Shown here: positions 1 to 8,673 of the stretch, piece after piece
Numbering within the stretch: position 1 is the stretch's first letter
Layout of the letters: every line of letters begins with the position of its first letter
DNA from: JACVRW01 sp963746825
GTDB taxonomy: Bacteria > Actinomycetota > Thermoleophilia > Solirubrobacterales > Thermoleophilaceae
Reading direction: 5' to 3'
DNA length: 64,000 nt
Assembly: GCA_963746825.1 (NCBI GenBank)
Contig: CAVVCU010000007.1
Span: forward strand, 248,001 to 312,000
The notes under the pieces: model-generated
Seen by the model: only the letters and a program-made list of their open reading frames with translations
What the model was told of the DNA's origin: nothing
Databases searched by the model: none
Position numbers and translations under genes: made by a program

Positions 1-196
1 GCATGAACCCCTGGACCGAGGCGAGGATCGCGTAGTCCCCGCAGCCCGGGCACCAGCGCGTCTCCTGGTCGGAGGAGAAGTCGGCCTTGGTCAGCGGCAG
101 CTCGACCGGGCCGTGGCTGAGGTTCTGCTCGCCGGGCTGGCCGAAGCCCAGGTCGGCGTCGACCTCGCTTCCGTGGCCGTTGGTGCTCTCGCTCAC
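1..196 (-). CDS. korB: 2-oxoacid:ferredoxin oxidoreductase, beta subunit (N-terminal part)
   Basis: The 5' end of a gene that runs off the left edge; about 65 residues are visible. They include RWCPGCGDYAIL, the conserved CPGCG segment at the start of the thiamine-diphosphate-binding beta subunit of 2-oxoglutarate/2-oxoacid:ferredoxin oxidoreductases. The GTG start lies inside a GTGA overlap with the stop of korA, so the two subunits are probably translationally coupled. The enzyme converts a 2-oxoacid and CoA to acyl-CoA while reducing ferredoxin in the cytoplasm. Which 2-oxoacid is used cannot be read from this fragment. Confidence 0.9.
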   Translation of the reverse strand, partial: MSESTNGHGSEVDADLGFGQPGEQNLSHGPVELPLTKADFSSDQETRWCPGCGDYAILASVQGFM

Positions 197-2034
197 GCGA
201 CTCGCTCCCGGACTGCCTCCATCACGTCGCGGGTGAAGATGGGCAGGCCGTCGACCTTGGTGTAGCTCTCGATGTCGATCAGGAACTCGGCGCGCAGCAG
301 CCTGGAGAGCTGTCCCATGTTCATCTCCGGCAGCAGCACTCGCTCGTAGGAACGCAGCACCGACCCGATGTTGCCCGGCAGCGGGTTGAGGTGGCGCACG
401 TGCGCAGTGGCCAGCGACACCCCCTCCTCACGCCGCAGCCGGCGCGCCGCTCCCTCGATGGCGCCGTAGCTCGACCCCCAGCCCAGCACGAGCAGGGTGG
501 CGTTCCCATCGGGGTCGTCGACCGCGATGTCGGGCACCTCGATCCGCGCCACGCGCTCGGCGCGCAGCCGCGTCATGTGATCGTGGTTCTCCGGCTGGTA
601 GGAGATATTGCCGGTCACGTCCTCCTTCTCGAGGCCGCCGATGCGGTGCCGCAGGCCGGGGGTGCCGGGCACCGCCCAGGGGCGGGCCAGCTTCTCGTCG
701 CGCAGGTAGGGCATGAAGCTGCCGTCCGCGTTGGGCTCGCGGGCGAAGTCCGGGTCGATCTCCGGCAGCTCGGCCGCGTCGGGCAGGCGCCAGGGCTCGG
801 ACGAGTTGGCCAGGAAGGTGTCCGACAGCAGGATCACCGGCGTGCGGTGGGTGACCGCGATGCGCGCGGCCTCGATGGCGGAGTCGAAGCAGTTCGAGGG
901 CGTGCAGGCTGCCACCACCGGCAGGGGCGACTCGCCGTGGCGCCCGTACAGGGCCATCAGCAGGTCGGCGGCCTCGGTCTTGGTGGGCATGCCCGTTGAC
1001 GGACCGGCGCGCTGGATGTCGACCACCACCAGGGGCAGCTCCATGGCCACCGCCAGGCTGATCGTCTCCGCCTTCAGGTCCATGCCCGGACCGCTGGTGG
1101 CGGTCACGGCCAGGCGACCCGAGAAGGCGGCGCCGAGCGCCATGTTGGCGGCGGCGATCTCGTCCTCGGCCTGAATCGTGTGCACGCCGAAACGCCGGTG
1201 GCGTGAGAGGGCGTGGAGCAGCTCGGAGGCGGGCGTGATCGGGTAGGAGGCGAGGAAGAGCCCGAGCCCCGACTGGACGCTGGCCGCGATCAGGCCGAGG
1301 GCCAGCGCCTGGGTGCCGTTGACGTTGCGGTAGGTGCCGGGCGGCGCGGGCGCGGGCTCGATCTCGTAGTGGACCGCCAGCAGCTCGGCCGTCTCGCCGA
1401 AGTTGTAGCCGGCGCGGAAGGCGGCCAGGTTGGCGTCGCGCAGCGGCGGGCTCTCCTCGAACTTCTTCTCGATCCAGTTGACGCTCGGCTCGGTCGGGCG
1501 CCCGTACATCCACGACACAAGGCCGAGCGCGAAGAGGTTCTTGCAGCGCTGCGAGTCGCGCGAGGTGATGCCCTCGATGTCCTCGGTCGCGCGCACGGTC
1601 ATGGAGGTCATGGGCACGCGGAAGAGCTGGAAGTCGTCGAGCGAGTCGTCCTCCAGCGGGTTGCTCTCGTATCCGGCCTTGCGCAGGTTGTGGTCGCTGA
1701 AGCCGTCCTCGTTGACGATCACCACGCCGCCCTTCTCCACCGCTCGGAGCTGGGTGATCAGCGCGGCCGGGTTCATGGCCACGAGCACGTTGGGGTGGTC
1801 GCCGGGCGTGAGGATGTCGCGCGACGCGAAGTGGATCTGGAACGCCGACACGCCGTGTGGCGTTCCCGCCGGCGCGCGGATCTCAGCCGGGAAGTCGGGG
1901 AGCGTGGCGAGGTCGTTGCCCACGACCGCGGTGGCATCCGTGAAGCGGCTGCCGGTGAGCTGCATTCCGTCACCGGAGTCCCCGGCGAACCGGACGACGA
2001 CGCGGTCGAGCTTCTCGAGGGTCTTCTGTGCCAT
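193..2034 (-). CDS. korA: 2-oxoacid:acceptor oxidoreductase, fused gamma-alpha subunit
   Basis: A 613-residue protein with the usual KorA layout. The N-terminal gamma domain (about residues 10-200) has RFAGDSGDGMQLTG. The alpha pyrimidine-binding domain (from about 240) has SYPITPASELLH and TATSGPGMDLKAE, and a transketolase-C-like tail follows. Together with KorB it oxidatively decarboxylates a 2-oxoacid, typically 2-oxoglutarate, with ferredoxin as acceptor. The length is typical. The ATG start is followed directly by the KorA-type N terminus. A hairpin sits immediately before it instead of a clear Shine-Dalgarno sequence. Confidence 0.93.
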   Translation of the reverse strand: MAQKTLEKLDRVVVRFAGDSGDGMQLTGSRFTDATAVVGNDLATLPDFPAEIRAPAGTPHGVSAFQIHFASRDILTPGDHPNVLVAMNPAALITQLRAVEKGGVVIVNEDGFSDHNLRKAGYESNPLEDDSLDDFQLFRVPMTSMTVRATEDIEGITSRDSQRCKNLFALGLVSWMYGRPTEPSVNWIEKKFEESPPLRDANLAAFRAGYNFGETAELLAVHYEIEPAPAPPGTYRNVNGTQALALGLIAASVQSGLGLFLASYPITPASELLHALSRHRRFGVHTIQAEDEIAAANMALGAAFSGRLAVTATSGPGMDLKAETISLAVAMELPLVVVDIQRAGPSTGMPTKTEAADLLMALYGRHGESPLPVVAACTPSNCFDSAIEAARIAVTHRTPVILLSDTFLANSSEPWRLPDAAELPEIDPDFAREPNADGSFMPYLRDEKLARPWAVPGTPGLRHRIGGLEKEDVTGNISYQPENHDHMTRLRAERVARIEVPDIAVDDPDGNATLLVLGWGSSYGAIEGAARRLRREEGVSLATAHVRHLNPLPGNIGSVLRSYERVLLPEMNMGQLSRLLRAEFLIDIESYTKVDGLPIFTRDVMEAVRERVA

Positions 2035-2035
2035 T

Positions 2036-2060
2036 GCAGGGCCCGCTTACCCGGCCCTGC
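2036..2060 (-). promoter_or_regulatory. Hairpin abutting the korA start codon
   Basis: GCAGGGCC and GGCCCTGC form perfect 8-bp arms around a 9-nt loop. The hairpin fills the short gap between the upstream gene's stop and the korA ATG, which lies two positions away. No separate ribosome binding site is visible. A TATAGT hexamer on the minus strand at 2070-2065 could be a -10 element. The hairpin could terminate the upstream transcript or control access to the korA start; the sequence does not decide between these. Confidence 0.4.
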
Positions 2061-2073
2061 GCTGACTATAGCC

Positions 2074-3525
2074 CTAGCGGCGGCTCACCGGAGGGGGACG
2101 CCAGCGGCCGTCCAGCGCGGCGCGCTCGGGCTCGTAGAGGCGCATGATCAGCCGGAAGCGGCCGCGCGGCGCGGGGAGCCAGTTGGTCCTGCGGATGCGC
2201 GCCGGAGCGCGGTGCTGGAGATGGAGGGTGAGCGAGCCGTCACGCCCGCGGCGCAGGCCCTTCGTGCGGTCGCCGATGGCGTAGCGATCGAGCTCGTTGG
2301 CGTAGAGATAGCCCTCGCTGTCGTACATGGTCAGCGACCAGAAGGCGCCCGCCGGCGGCAGCTGCCCGCGCGGGAAGCGGATCGTGTAGCGGTGGCGCCC
2401 GCGCAGCGGCCGGCCGCGGCTGTCGGTGAACGCGGCGGGGTAGATCGTCTCCGCCTCGGTGTTTGCTCCGAGCGCGAACCGGGCCACCACGGCACGCCCA
2501 AGGTAGTTGCGCCCGAAGTCGCCGATATAGGAGCGCGGAACGAGCCAGCCGTTGTTGCGCCGGCGGCTGTAGGCGTTGGCCCTCGCGACCGCGCGGCTGA
2601 GGATCCGGCGCGCGGCAGGGAGCGCCTCGCCCAGGGCGGCCTGCACCGCCGCCGAGGGCGTGCGGCCCGGGCCGATTCCGACTTTGGCAAACGCGCGCAG
2701 CGCGCAGCCGTCCGCCGTCGGCGCCGGGTTGTCGGCCAGGTAGGAGCCGAGGGCGCCGAAGAAGGCCGGGTCATCGGGAAGCTCGAGTGCGGTCTGGTTC
2801 GCCGGGAAGGCCGGCAGCACCAGCGGCGACTGGCGCTCGCCGGTGGTCCAGCGAGACAGGGGCGTGACCCGGTAGCCGTTCATGAGCGTGGTCACCGCGG
2901 GCAGGTCGGCCGGACCTCGGACCAGCGTCCGGCCCAGCAGCCACACCAGCGGCGTCGGGCTCTCGATTCGCTTCACCCCGGGCGGAAGCGCCCCGCTGAA
3001 GCCCGGCGGGACGAGCGCGTACGAGCCGGCGTCGGTGCCCGTGGTGCGCCGGCCGACGTAGCGGAAGGTGTTGGAGTAGGCGTCGAGCAGCTGGAGCACG
3101 TAGTAGCGCCCGCGCGTGTCGGGCACGTCGATCACCAGCGGCCCGGCGGCCAGGTTCAGCTGCGCGACGGTGTAGGTGGTGTCGACGTTGGGTGCCACCA
3201 CCGTCTTGACCTCGGGCTCGACGAGCGTCCCGATGCTGATCATCTGGTTCAGCGGGAAGCGCTGGACGGTCTGGCCGACGCTCAGCGGCGCCACGCCGTA
3301 CAGGTACGCGGCCACGGCGGTCGAGAAGGCCCGCCGCGCGGGCCGGCTGCCGCCGAAGCGGGCTTCGGCGCGCGCTATCTCCCGCGCCGCGAAGCCACGC
3401 AGGTCGCCAACGCTCGTTCCGAGCGCGCAGGCCGGGACGGTGGGGTTCTGCGCAGGCGCGGCGCCCGGGAGGGCGCCCGCCGCCCCGAAAGCGAGAAGGG
3501 CCAGGAGTGCGAGGCGCCGGGGCAC
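2074..3525 (-). CDS. DUF1254/DUF1214 domain secreted protein
   Basis: A 483-residue protein with a cleavable signal peptide (residues 1-25, ending near APAQN), so probably exported. The DUF1254 region (about 60-190) contains PNVDTTYTVAQLNL and RYYVLQLLDAYSNTF. The C-terminal DUF1214 region (about 360-475) contains GAFWSLTMYDSEGYLYAN. Both are diagnostic of this two-domain family. The biochemical role of the family is not established. It is followed closely by korA but has no evident functional link to it. Confidence 0.85.
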   Translation of the reverse strand: MPRRLALLALLAFGAAGALPGAAPAQNPTVPACALGTSVGDLRGFAAREIARAEARFGGSRPARRAFSTAVAAYLYGVAPLSVGQTVQRFPLNQMISIGTLVEPEVKTVVAPNVDTTYTVAQLNLAAGPLVIDVPDTRGRYYVLQLLDAYSNTFRYVGRRTTGTDAGSYALVPPGFSGALPPGVKRIESPTPLVWLLGRTLVRGPADLPAVTTLMNGYRVTPLSRWTTGERQSPLVLPAFPANQTALELPDDPAFFGALGSYLADNPAPTADGCALRAFAKVGIGPGRTPSAAVQAALGEALPAARRILSRAVARANAYSRRRNNGWLVPRSYIGDFGRNYLGRAVVARFALGANTEAETIYPAAFTDSRGRPLRGRHRYTIRFPRGQLPPAGAFWSLTMYDSEGYLYANELDRYAIGDRTKGLRRGRDGSLTLHLQHRAPARIRRTNWLPAPRGRFRLIMRLYEPERAALDGRWRPPPVSRR

Positions 3526-3543
3526 GGCGCGCAGTGTAGGAGG

Positions 3544-4098
3544 CTAGATCGCTTCGAGCGGGACGGTGGTCTCGCGCTCGAGCGCCGCGAGCAGGTCGCC
3601 CAGCCGCTCGCCCAGCTCGGGGGAGGCCAGGCGACCGTCGCCGGCGAAGGCATCAGCGGCCAGGGCCACGGGCAGCTCGTCGTCGAGCACGTGGGCGCCC
3701 GCGTGGCGCAGCGACTTGCGCAGCTCCGCCTGCGCCCAGACCGCGCCGAACAGACCGGTGCTCGTGCCGATCACCGCGGCCGGGCGACCCTGCAGGGAGT
3801 TGTCGGGGAAGGGCCGCGAGGCCCAGTCGACCGCGTTCTTCAGCACGCCGGGAACCGAGGCGTTGTACTCCGGCGTGCTGAACAGCAGGGCGTCGGCGCC
3901 CGCCACCTGCTCGCGGAGATCCTGCACCGCCTCGGGCACGCCCTCGCTCTCGTGATCCTCGTTGAAGGGGGGGATGGCGCCCAGCTGCTCGTAGGGCACG
4001 AGCTCCGCCCCGGGCGGCAGCGCGAGGGCCGCCGCCCGGAGCAGGCGCGTGTTGTACGAGTCGCGCCTGAGCGATCCCGAGATGCCCAGGATGCGCAT
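3544..4098 (-). CDS. NADPH-dependent FMN reductase family protein
   Basis: A 184-residue flavodoxin-fold protein. It begins MRILGISGSLRRDSYNTRLL, the FMN phosphate-binding loop of the SsuE/ChrR-type NAD(P)H-dependent FMN or quinone reductases. Residues near 80 read STPEYNASVPGVLKNAVDW, the second hallmark (PEYN). Likely role: two-electron reduction of flavin or quinone in the cytoplasm. It lies 4 bp downstream of the YceI gene on the same strand, so the two are probably co-transcribed, possibly under the adjacent MarR regulator. Confidence 0.88.
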   Translation of the reverse strand: MRILGISGSLRRDSYNTRLLRAAALALPPGAELVPYEQLGAIPPFNEDHESEGVPEAVQDLREQVAGADALLFSTPEYNASVPGVLKNAVDWASRPFPDNSLQGRPAAVIGTSTGLFGAVWAQAELRKSLRHAGAHVLDDELPVALAADAFAGDGRLASPELGERLGDLLAALERETTVPLEAI

Positions 4099-4102
4099 CG
4101 GG

Positions 4103-4657
4103 CTAGGCCTGCTCGCCCTCGGCCGGAACGAGCGGCAGGTTCACGCTGAGCGTGACCTCGTAGTCCAGGGCGATGCCGCCGCCCGGGAGCTCCATCTGCC
4201 ACTCCATGCCGAAATCGCGCCGGTCGAAGCGCGCCTCGAGCTCGATGCCGGCCTTCTCCCCGCCGGGCACCGGGCGCTGCTCGAACCATGTTCCCGTGGC
4301 CGTCACCGGCTTGGTCGTGCCGGCGATCGACAGCTCACCGTCAACGCGGGCCGTGCCGTCGTCGGCGAGCTCGACATCGGTGGAACGGAAGCCGACCGTG
4401 GGGTGGTTGGCCACGTCGAAGAACTCGGGGCCAAGCACGTGCGCGCGGAACTGCGGCGGGTTCTGGATCGAGATGGAGTCGACCTTGGCCTCGCCCTCGA
4501 GTACCAGGCCGGTGTCGCCGGGCGTCAGGCTGGCGCGAACATCGCTGAGCGTGCCGCGATAGTCCGAGAGGCCCGAGTAGCGAACGGCGAACCCGAACGA
4601 GGAGTGGATGGGATCGGCGTGGTAGGTGCCGGTGAAGGGCTGGACTGCGGTGGTCAT
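4103..4657 (-). CDS. YceI family protein
   Basis: A 184-residue YceI/lipocalin-like protein. The opening TGTYHADPIHSSFGFAVRY and the later VDSISIQNPPQFRAHVL are typical of the family, whose members bind isoprenoid-like lipids. No signal peptide is visible, so this copy is probably cytoplasmic. The start at 4657 is chosen over an upstream in-frame codon because AAGGAGAG lies at the right distance before this ATG. It is divergent from a MarR gene with a repeated operator-like sequence between them and probably forms an operon with the downstream FMN reductase. Confidence 0.9.
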   Translation of the reverse strand: MTTAVQPFTGTYHADPIHSSFGFAVRYSGLSDYRGTLSDVRASLTPGDTGLVLEGEAKVDSISIQNPPQFRAHVLGPEFFDVANHPTVGFRSTDVELADDGTARVDGELSIAGTTKPVTATGTWFEQRPVPGGEKAGIELEARFDRRDFGMEWQMELPGGGIALDYEVTLSVNLPLVPAEGEQA

Positions 4658-4672
4658 GACGGCTCTCCTTGA

Positions 4673-4706
4673 TAGTGGTACATAACCAAGATGGTACACT
4701 ACCACA
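4673..4706. promoter_or_regulatory. Candidate MarR operator between yceI and marR genes
   Basis: The 50-bp gap between the divergent genes is AT-rich for this DNA. It carries the element TGGTACA twice (4677-4683 and 4692-4698), within a larger imperfect inverted arrangement of TAGTGGTACAT against ATGGTACACTA. It ends just before the MarR start codon. MarR proteins commonly autoregulate from such a shared promoter. The assignment is inferred from position and symmetry only. Confidence 0.55.
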
Positions 4707-4707
4707 G

Positions 4708-5223
4708 ATGTTCACCGTTAACTTAGACCCCGTGACGAAGGCGGTCGCGGGTACGGGAACACGGCTCCCCTCCGGGGTGCTGCTGGCGCGGTTGGGGCAG
4801 GAGGCGACCGCGCGTTTTCGGCGTGCGCTGCGGCCGCTGGGTCTGGGCGCGCAGCAGTTCATCGTGCTCAAGCAGCTCGAGGCCATCGGCTCGACGTCCC
4901 AGACCGCCCTGGCCGACGCGATCGGGGTCGACTACAGCAACCTGGCCGCGGTGGCCGGCGAGCTGTGCGACAAGGGGCTGATCGACCGCCGGCGCGAGGA
5001 CTGCGACCGGCGCCGCTACGCGCTCGACCTCACGGACGAGGGCCGCACCCTGCTGGCCGACGCCGACCGCGCGATCGGCTCGGGCGAGGACGACATGCTG
5101 TCAGCCCTCGCCGAGACCGAGCGCGCCGAGCTGTGGGCCCTGCTGCAACGTGTGGCCGACTCACTCGAGCTCTGCCCGGGCAGCGAGGCCCAGGCGTGCG
5201 CCGAGGCGAGCACGCCGCGGTAG
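4708..5223 (+). CDS. MarR family transcriptional regulator
   Basis: A 171-residue winged-helix regulator. The recognition region reads QTALADAIGVDYSNLAAVAGEL (positions about 68-89 in two parts), followed by the wing RRREDCDRRRYALDLTDEG. ATG at 4708 is preferred, although an in-frame TTG exists upstream inside the operator region and a GTG downstream at 4732. Its 3' end overlaps the convergent MFS gene by 63 bp. It likely controls the divergent yceI/FMN reductase pair, the exporter or both. Confidence 0.85.
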   Translation: MFTVNLDPVTKAVAGTGTRLPSGVLLARLGQEATARFRRALRPLGLGAQQFIVLKQLEAIGSTSQTALADAIGVDYSNLAAVAGELCDKGLIDRRREDCDRRRYALDLTDEGRTLLADADRAIGSGEDDMLSALAETERAELWALLQRVADSLELCPGSEAQACAEASTPR

Positions 5224-6570
5224 CGCCGCGGCGGTGATCGCCCCGAGCAGCGACAGGCCCGCGGCCAGCCCCACGGCCGCCGCGAAGCCGTGGCTGAACT
5301 CGGTGGGCGAGGCGTAGCTCCCGGCCGCGGCGAACACCGCCACCACCACCGCTATCCCGAACACGCCGCCCAGTTCGCGCATCGTGCTGTTCGCTCCCGC
5401 CGCCTTCCCCAGCTCGGCCACGTCGAGCGCCCCCATGGCCGAGCTCTGACCGGCCGGGACCGCCATGGACACGCCCACTCCGGCCACCACCAGCGGGATC
5501 ACGAGCTCCGAGTAGGCGGGCGCCGGGCTCGCGATCAGGGCCACCCACAGTAGGCCCGCCGCCTGTATGAGCAGGCCGGCCAGCAGCAGTGGCCGCTCGC
5601 CGATGCGGTCGGCCAGCGCCCCCGCCGCCGGCGCCACCAGCAGGAAGGTGATCGTCCACGGCATCAGGCGGATGCCGGCCTCCAGCGGGCTGTAGCCCAG
5701 CGAGGTCTGCAGGAACTGCGCGAACAGGAACACGCAGCCGAAGAGCGCGGCGAAGGTGAAGAACACTGCGCCGTTGCCGGCCGCGAAGGTGCGGTTGCGG
5801 AACAGGCTCATGGGGAGCATCGGCGCTCGAGCACGTCGTTCCCAGGCCACGAACAGCGCGCCGAGCCCGACCCCACCCAGCAGCGATGCGATCACCTCGA
5901 AGCTCGTCCAGCCGGCCTCGTTGGCGCGCACGAGGGCCCACACCACGCCCAGCGCGGCGCCGGTGATCAGGGCCACGCCGGGCACGTCGAAGGCCCGGTC
6001 GGGACCGAAGCTCTCCTCGAGCTTGGCCAGGGCGAGCGGGGCCGCGACCAGCCCGACGGGCACGTTGAGCCAGAAGATCCATTCCCAGGCGATGCCGTCG
6101 ACCACGGCCCCGCCCACGAGCGGGCCGCACGCCACTGCGATGCCGGTCACCGCGCTGAACATGCCCAGCGCGGCCCCTCTGCGCTCGGGCGGGAAGGCGG
6201 CGGTCAGGAGTGCCAGGCCGAGGGGCATGAGCATGGCCGCACCGGCTCCCTGCAGCGCCCGCGCGGCAATCAGGAATCCGGCATCCGGGGCCAGCGCGCA
6301 CGCGGCGGAGGCGAGGGCGAAGACGATCAGCCCGGCCGCGTAGAGGCGGCGGCGCCCGAACCGGTCGCCGAGCGCGGCGCCGGTCACCAGCAGCACCGCG
6401 AAGCTCAGGTTGTACGCGTTCACGGTCCATTCGAGCTGCGCCACCGAGGCGTCGAGATCGAGCCGGATGGTGCTGAGCGCGGCGGCCACGACGAGCGTGT
6501 CCAGGGCGGCCATGAGCGAGCCGATTCCGGTGAGGGCAACGGTCCAGCGGCGGACGGAGGGTGAGGTCAT
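5161..6570 (-). CDS. MFS transporter, DHA2 (EmrB/QacA-like) drug exporter
   Basis: A 469-residue polytopic membrane protein with about 14 hydrophobic segments. It opens with LDTLVVAAALSTIRLDL, the motif-D1 region of DHA2 drug:H+ antiporters, and has GDRFGRRRLYAAG (MFS motif A) near residue 68 and the motif-C-like VACGPLVGGAVVDGI. It probably exports a toxic compound with proton coupling. Its tail overlaps the MarR gene antisense by 63 bp, so the two mRNAs are complementary at their ends. The substrate is unknown. Confidence 0.9.
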   Translation of the reverse strand: MTSPSVRRWTVALTGIGSLMAALDTLVVAAALSTIRLDLDASVAQLEWTVNAYNLSFAVLLVTGAALGDRFGRRRLYAAGLIVFALASAACALAPDAGFLIAARALQGAGAAMLMPLGLALLTAAFPPERRGAALGMFSAVTGIAVACGPLVGGAVVDGIAWEWIFWLNVPVGLVAAPLALAKLEESFGPDRAFDVPGVALITGAALGVVWALVRANEAGWTSFEVIASLLGGVGLGALFVAWERRARAPMLPMSLFRNRTFAAGNGAVFFTFAALFGCVFLFAQFLQTSLGYSPLEAGIRLMPWTITFLLVAPAAGALADRIGERPLLLAGLLIQAAGLLWVALIASPAPAYSELVIPLVVAGVGVSMAVPAGQSSAMGALDVAELGKAAGANSTMRELGGVFGIAVVVAVFAAAGSYASPTEFSHGFAAAVGLAAGLSLLGAITAAALPRRARLGARLGLAARAELE

Positions 6571-6593
6571 GCCCGTTTAGACCGTTCGCCCAC

Positions 6594-6607
6594 CGGTGAA
6601 CTCACCG
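6594..6607. promoter_or_regulatory. Palindrome in the divergent MFS/sigma promoter region
   Basis: CGGTGA-AC-TCACCG is a perfect 6+2+6 inverted repeat in the 70-bp gap between the MFS exporter and the sigma factor gene. It may be an operator for either gene; no matching regulator can be assigned. Confidence 0.35.
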
Positions 6608-6640
6608 ATTAGTTTCCGGGCTGCTCTTCGTCTAACCCAG

Positions 6641-7594
6641 ATGACGACCGTGCGCAGCGCAACCGAGACAAGCGAGCAGCGAGGCCTGATCGCCGCCGCC
6701 CAGGCGGGCGACGAGCGGGCCTTCCGCGAGCTGGTGGAGCCGCACCGCCGCGCGCTCGAGGTTCACTGCTACCGGATGCTGGGATCGCCTCAGGACGCCG
6801 AGGACGTGGTCCAGGAGACCCTGATGCGCGCCTGGAAGACGCTCGACCGCTTCGAGCGGCGCTCGGCGATCGAGACCTGGCTCTACCGGATCGCCACCAA
6901 CGCCTGCCTCGACGAGCTCGAGCGCCGCCCGCGCCGGCCTCAACCCGTGCATCCCTACCCCGACGAGCGCCTGGAGGAGGCCGCGGCCCCCGTGGTCGAC
7001 CCCGCGGCCCGCTACGCGATGCGGGAGGGCATCGAGCTGGCCTTTCTCACCGCGATCCAGAAGCTGCCGGGCCGCCAGCGGGCGATCCTGATCCTGCGTG
7101 ACGTGCTGGGCTGGACCTCCTCCGAGGTGGCGGAGCTGCTCGATTCCACCGTTGCGGCGGTGAACAGCGGGCTGCAGCGCGCCCGGGCGGCGATCGACGG
7201 TGAGCTGCCCGCGAGCTCGCGCACCGCGGCTTCGCCCCGGCACCGGAAGCTGCTCGCGGACTACATCGACGCCTGGGATCGCGTCGACATCGACGGCCTG
7301 GTGGCCCTGCTGCGCGACGACGCGGAGCTGCGTATGCCCCCGCAGCGCTCGGTCGCCGGCGCCGGCGCCATCGGCGAGTTCTTCCGCGGCGGCCCCTGCA
7401 GCGGCCGGCACGGCCCCACCCTGCTCACGCCCACGCGGGCGAACGGGCGGCCCGCCGTGGCCATGCACCGGCGCGAGGACGACGGAGTGCTGGCACCGCA
7501 CGGGGTGATGGTCTTCGAGGTCGAGCGCGACCGGATCGTCGCGCTCGACGCCTTCATCGACGGGCGCCTCGCGGCCCTGTTCGGGCCGGCCTGA
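6641..7594 (+). CDS. ECF sigma-70 factor with C-terminal SnoaL-like domain
   Basis: A 317-residue factor. Sigma region 2 (about residues 15-85) has HCYRMLGSPQDAEDVVQETL. Region 4 (about 135-190) has LPGRQRAILILRDVLGW followed by SSEVAELLDSTVAAVNSGL. A SnoaL/NTF2-like domain occupies about 205-315, starting DYIDAWDRVDIDGLVALL. This layout matches the TIGR02960 (SigX5/SigG-like) group, in which the NTF2-like domain may act as a built-in regulator in place of a separate anti-sigma factor. ATG at 6641 is chosen because an upstream in-frame ATG would add 15 unrelated residues over the promoter region. No anti-sigma gene is adjacent. Confidence 0.9.
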   Translation: MTTVRSATETSEQRGLIAAAQAGDERAFRELVEPHRRALEVHCYRMLGSPQDAEDVVQETLMRAWKTLDRFERRSAIETWLYRIATNACLDELERRPRRPQPVHPYPDERLEEAAAPVVDPAARYAMREGIELAFLTAIQKLPGRQRAILILRDVLGWTSSEVAELLDSTVAAVNSGLQRARAAIDGELPASSRTAASPRHRKLLADYIDAWDRVDIDGLVALLRDDAELRMPPQRSVAGAGAIGEFFRGGPCSGRHGPTLLTPTRANGRPAVAMHRREDDGVLAPHGVMVFEVERDRIVALDAFIDGRLAALFGPA

Positions 7595-7600
7595 GCGGGT

Positions 7601-8596
7601 TCAGCGCTCGCTGTCGAGCTCGGCCATCATGGGCTCGGCGTAGCGCGACCCGGCGGCCGCGCCCTGCGGCACCGCGCTGTCGATGGCGGCGAGGTCCTCC
7701 GGGGTGAGGGTGATCTCCAGCGCACCCAGGGCCTCGTGCAGGCGCTCACGCCGGCGCGCGCCCACCAGGGGGACGATGTCCTCGCCGCGCGAGAGGACCC
7801 AGGCGATGGCCACCTGGGCCACGGTCGCGTCGCGCTCGCCGGCCACGGCGCGCAGCGAGTCGACGAGCGCGAGGTTGTGCTCGAGGTTCTCGCGCCGAAA
7901 GCGGGGGCTGAACGAGCGGAAGTCGTGGTCTGAGAGCTCGCGCTCCGGGCTCCAGTGGCCGCTGAGCAGCCCGCGTGAGAGCACGCCGTAGGCGGTCACG
8001 CCGATGCCGTGCTCCCGGGCCGCGGGGAGGATGTCGTCCTCGATTCCGCGCGACAGCAGCGAGTACTCGATCTGAACGTCGCTGATCGGATGCACCGCCG
8101 CCGCTCGGCGGATCGTGTCGGCGCCCACCTCCGAGAGGCCGATGTGCCGCACGAAGCCGGCCTCGACCATCTCGGCGATCGCGCCCACCGTCTCCTCGAT
8201 CGGCACGTCGGGATCCACCCGGGCGGGGCGGTAGATGTCGATGTGCTCGGTGCCCAGGCGGCTCAGGGTGCCGGCCAGGAAGTTCTTCACCGACGCGGGA
8301 CGGCCGTCGTTTCCGAGCCAGCCGCCGGCCGGGTCGCGCAGGGCGCCGAACTTCACGCTGATCGTGACGTCGTCGCGGTTGCGGCCCTTCAGCGCCTCGG
8401 CGATGAGGAGCTCGTTGCGGCCCGAGCCGTAGAAGTCGCCCGTGTCGATGAGCGTCACGCCGGCGTCGAGCGCGGCGTGGATGGTGGCGATGCTCTCGTC
8501 GTGATCGGCGGGCCCGTAGAGATCGGACATCCCCATGGCGCCGAGGCCGATCGCCGAGACGGAGGGTCCTGCCGAGCTGAGGTTTCGAGTGTCCAT
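7601..8596 (-). CDS. Aldo/keto reductase
   Basis: A 331-residue NADPH-dependent oxidoreductase of the AKR superfamily (TIM barrel). Tetrad residues are seen as Asp in LIDTGDFYG, Tyr in the same motif and Lys in ISVKFGAL. The usual catalytic His position reads HIDIYRPARVDPDVP, a His-less variant I know from a subset of AKRs. ATG at 8596 is used; another ATG at 8608 would add four residues. It is divergent from a LysR gene with a perfect palindrome between them, suggesting control by that regulator. The substrate is unknown. Confidence 0.88.
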   Translation of the reverse strand: MDTRNLSSAGPSVSAIGLGAMGMSDLYGPADHDESIATIHAALDAGVTLIDTGDFYGSGRNELLIAEALKGRNRDDVTISVKFGALRDPAGGWLGNDGRPASVKNFLAGTLSRLGTEHIDIYRPARVDPDVPIEETVGAIAEMVEAGFVRHIGLSEVGADTIRRAAAVHPISDVQIEYSLLSRGIEDDILPAAREHGIGVTAYGVLSRGLLSGHWSPERELSDHDFRSFSPRFRRENLEHNLALVDSLRAVAGERDATVAQVAIAWVLSRGEDIVPLVGARRRERLHEALGALEITLTPEDLAAIDSAVPQGAAAGSRYAEPMMAELDSER

Positions 8597-8641
8597 GCCC
8601 GTCATCATGGGTCAGATGAGAGCCCGAGTGAAACGCCTGTG

Positions 8642-8659
8642 GGGAGTGAAGTCACTCCC
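8642..8659. promoter_or_regulatory. Candidate LysR-type operator
   Basis: GGGAGTGA-AG-TCACTCCC is a perfect 8+2+8 palindrome, 14 bp before the LysR start codon and about 45 bp from the divergent aldo/keto reductase start. A further GAGTGAA lies just upstream. LysR regulators usually bind interrupted palindromes in the promoter they share with a divergent target. Confidence 0.6.
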
Positions 8660-8673
8660 TCGCGGCGTGAGCG

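Noticed and set aside
1213..4149. A very long open frame (978 codons) on the plus strand
   Set aside because: It is antisense to korA, the DUF1254 gene and the FMN reductase, and its product is low-complexity Arg/Gly/Ala. It is a GC-rich shadow frame.
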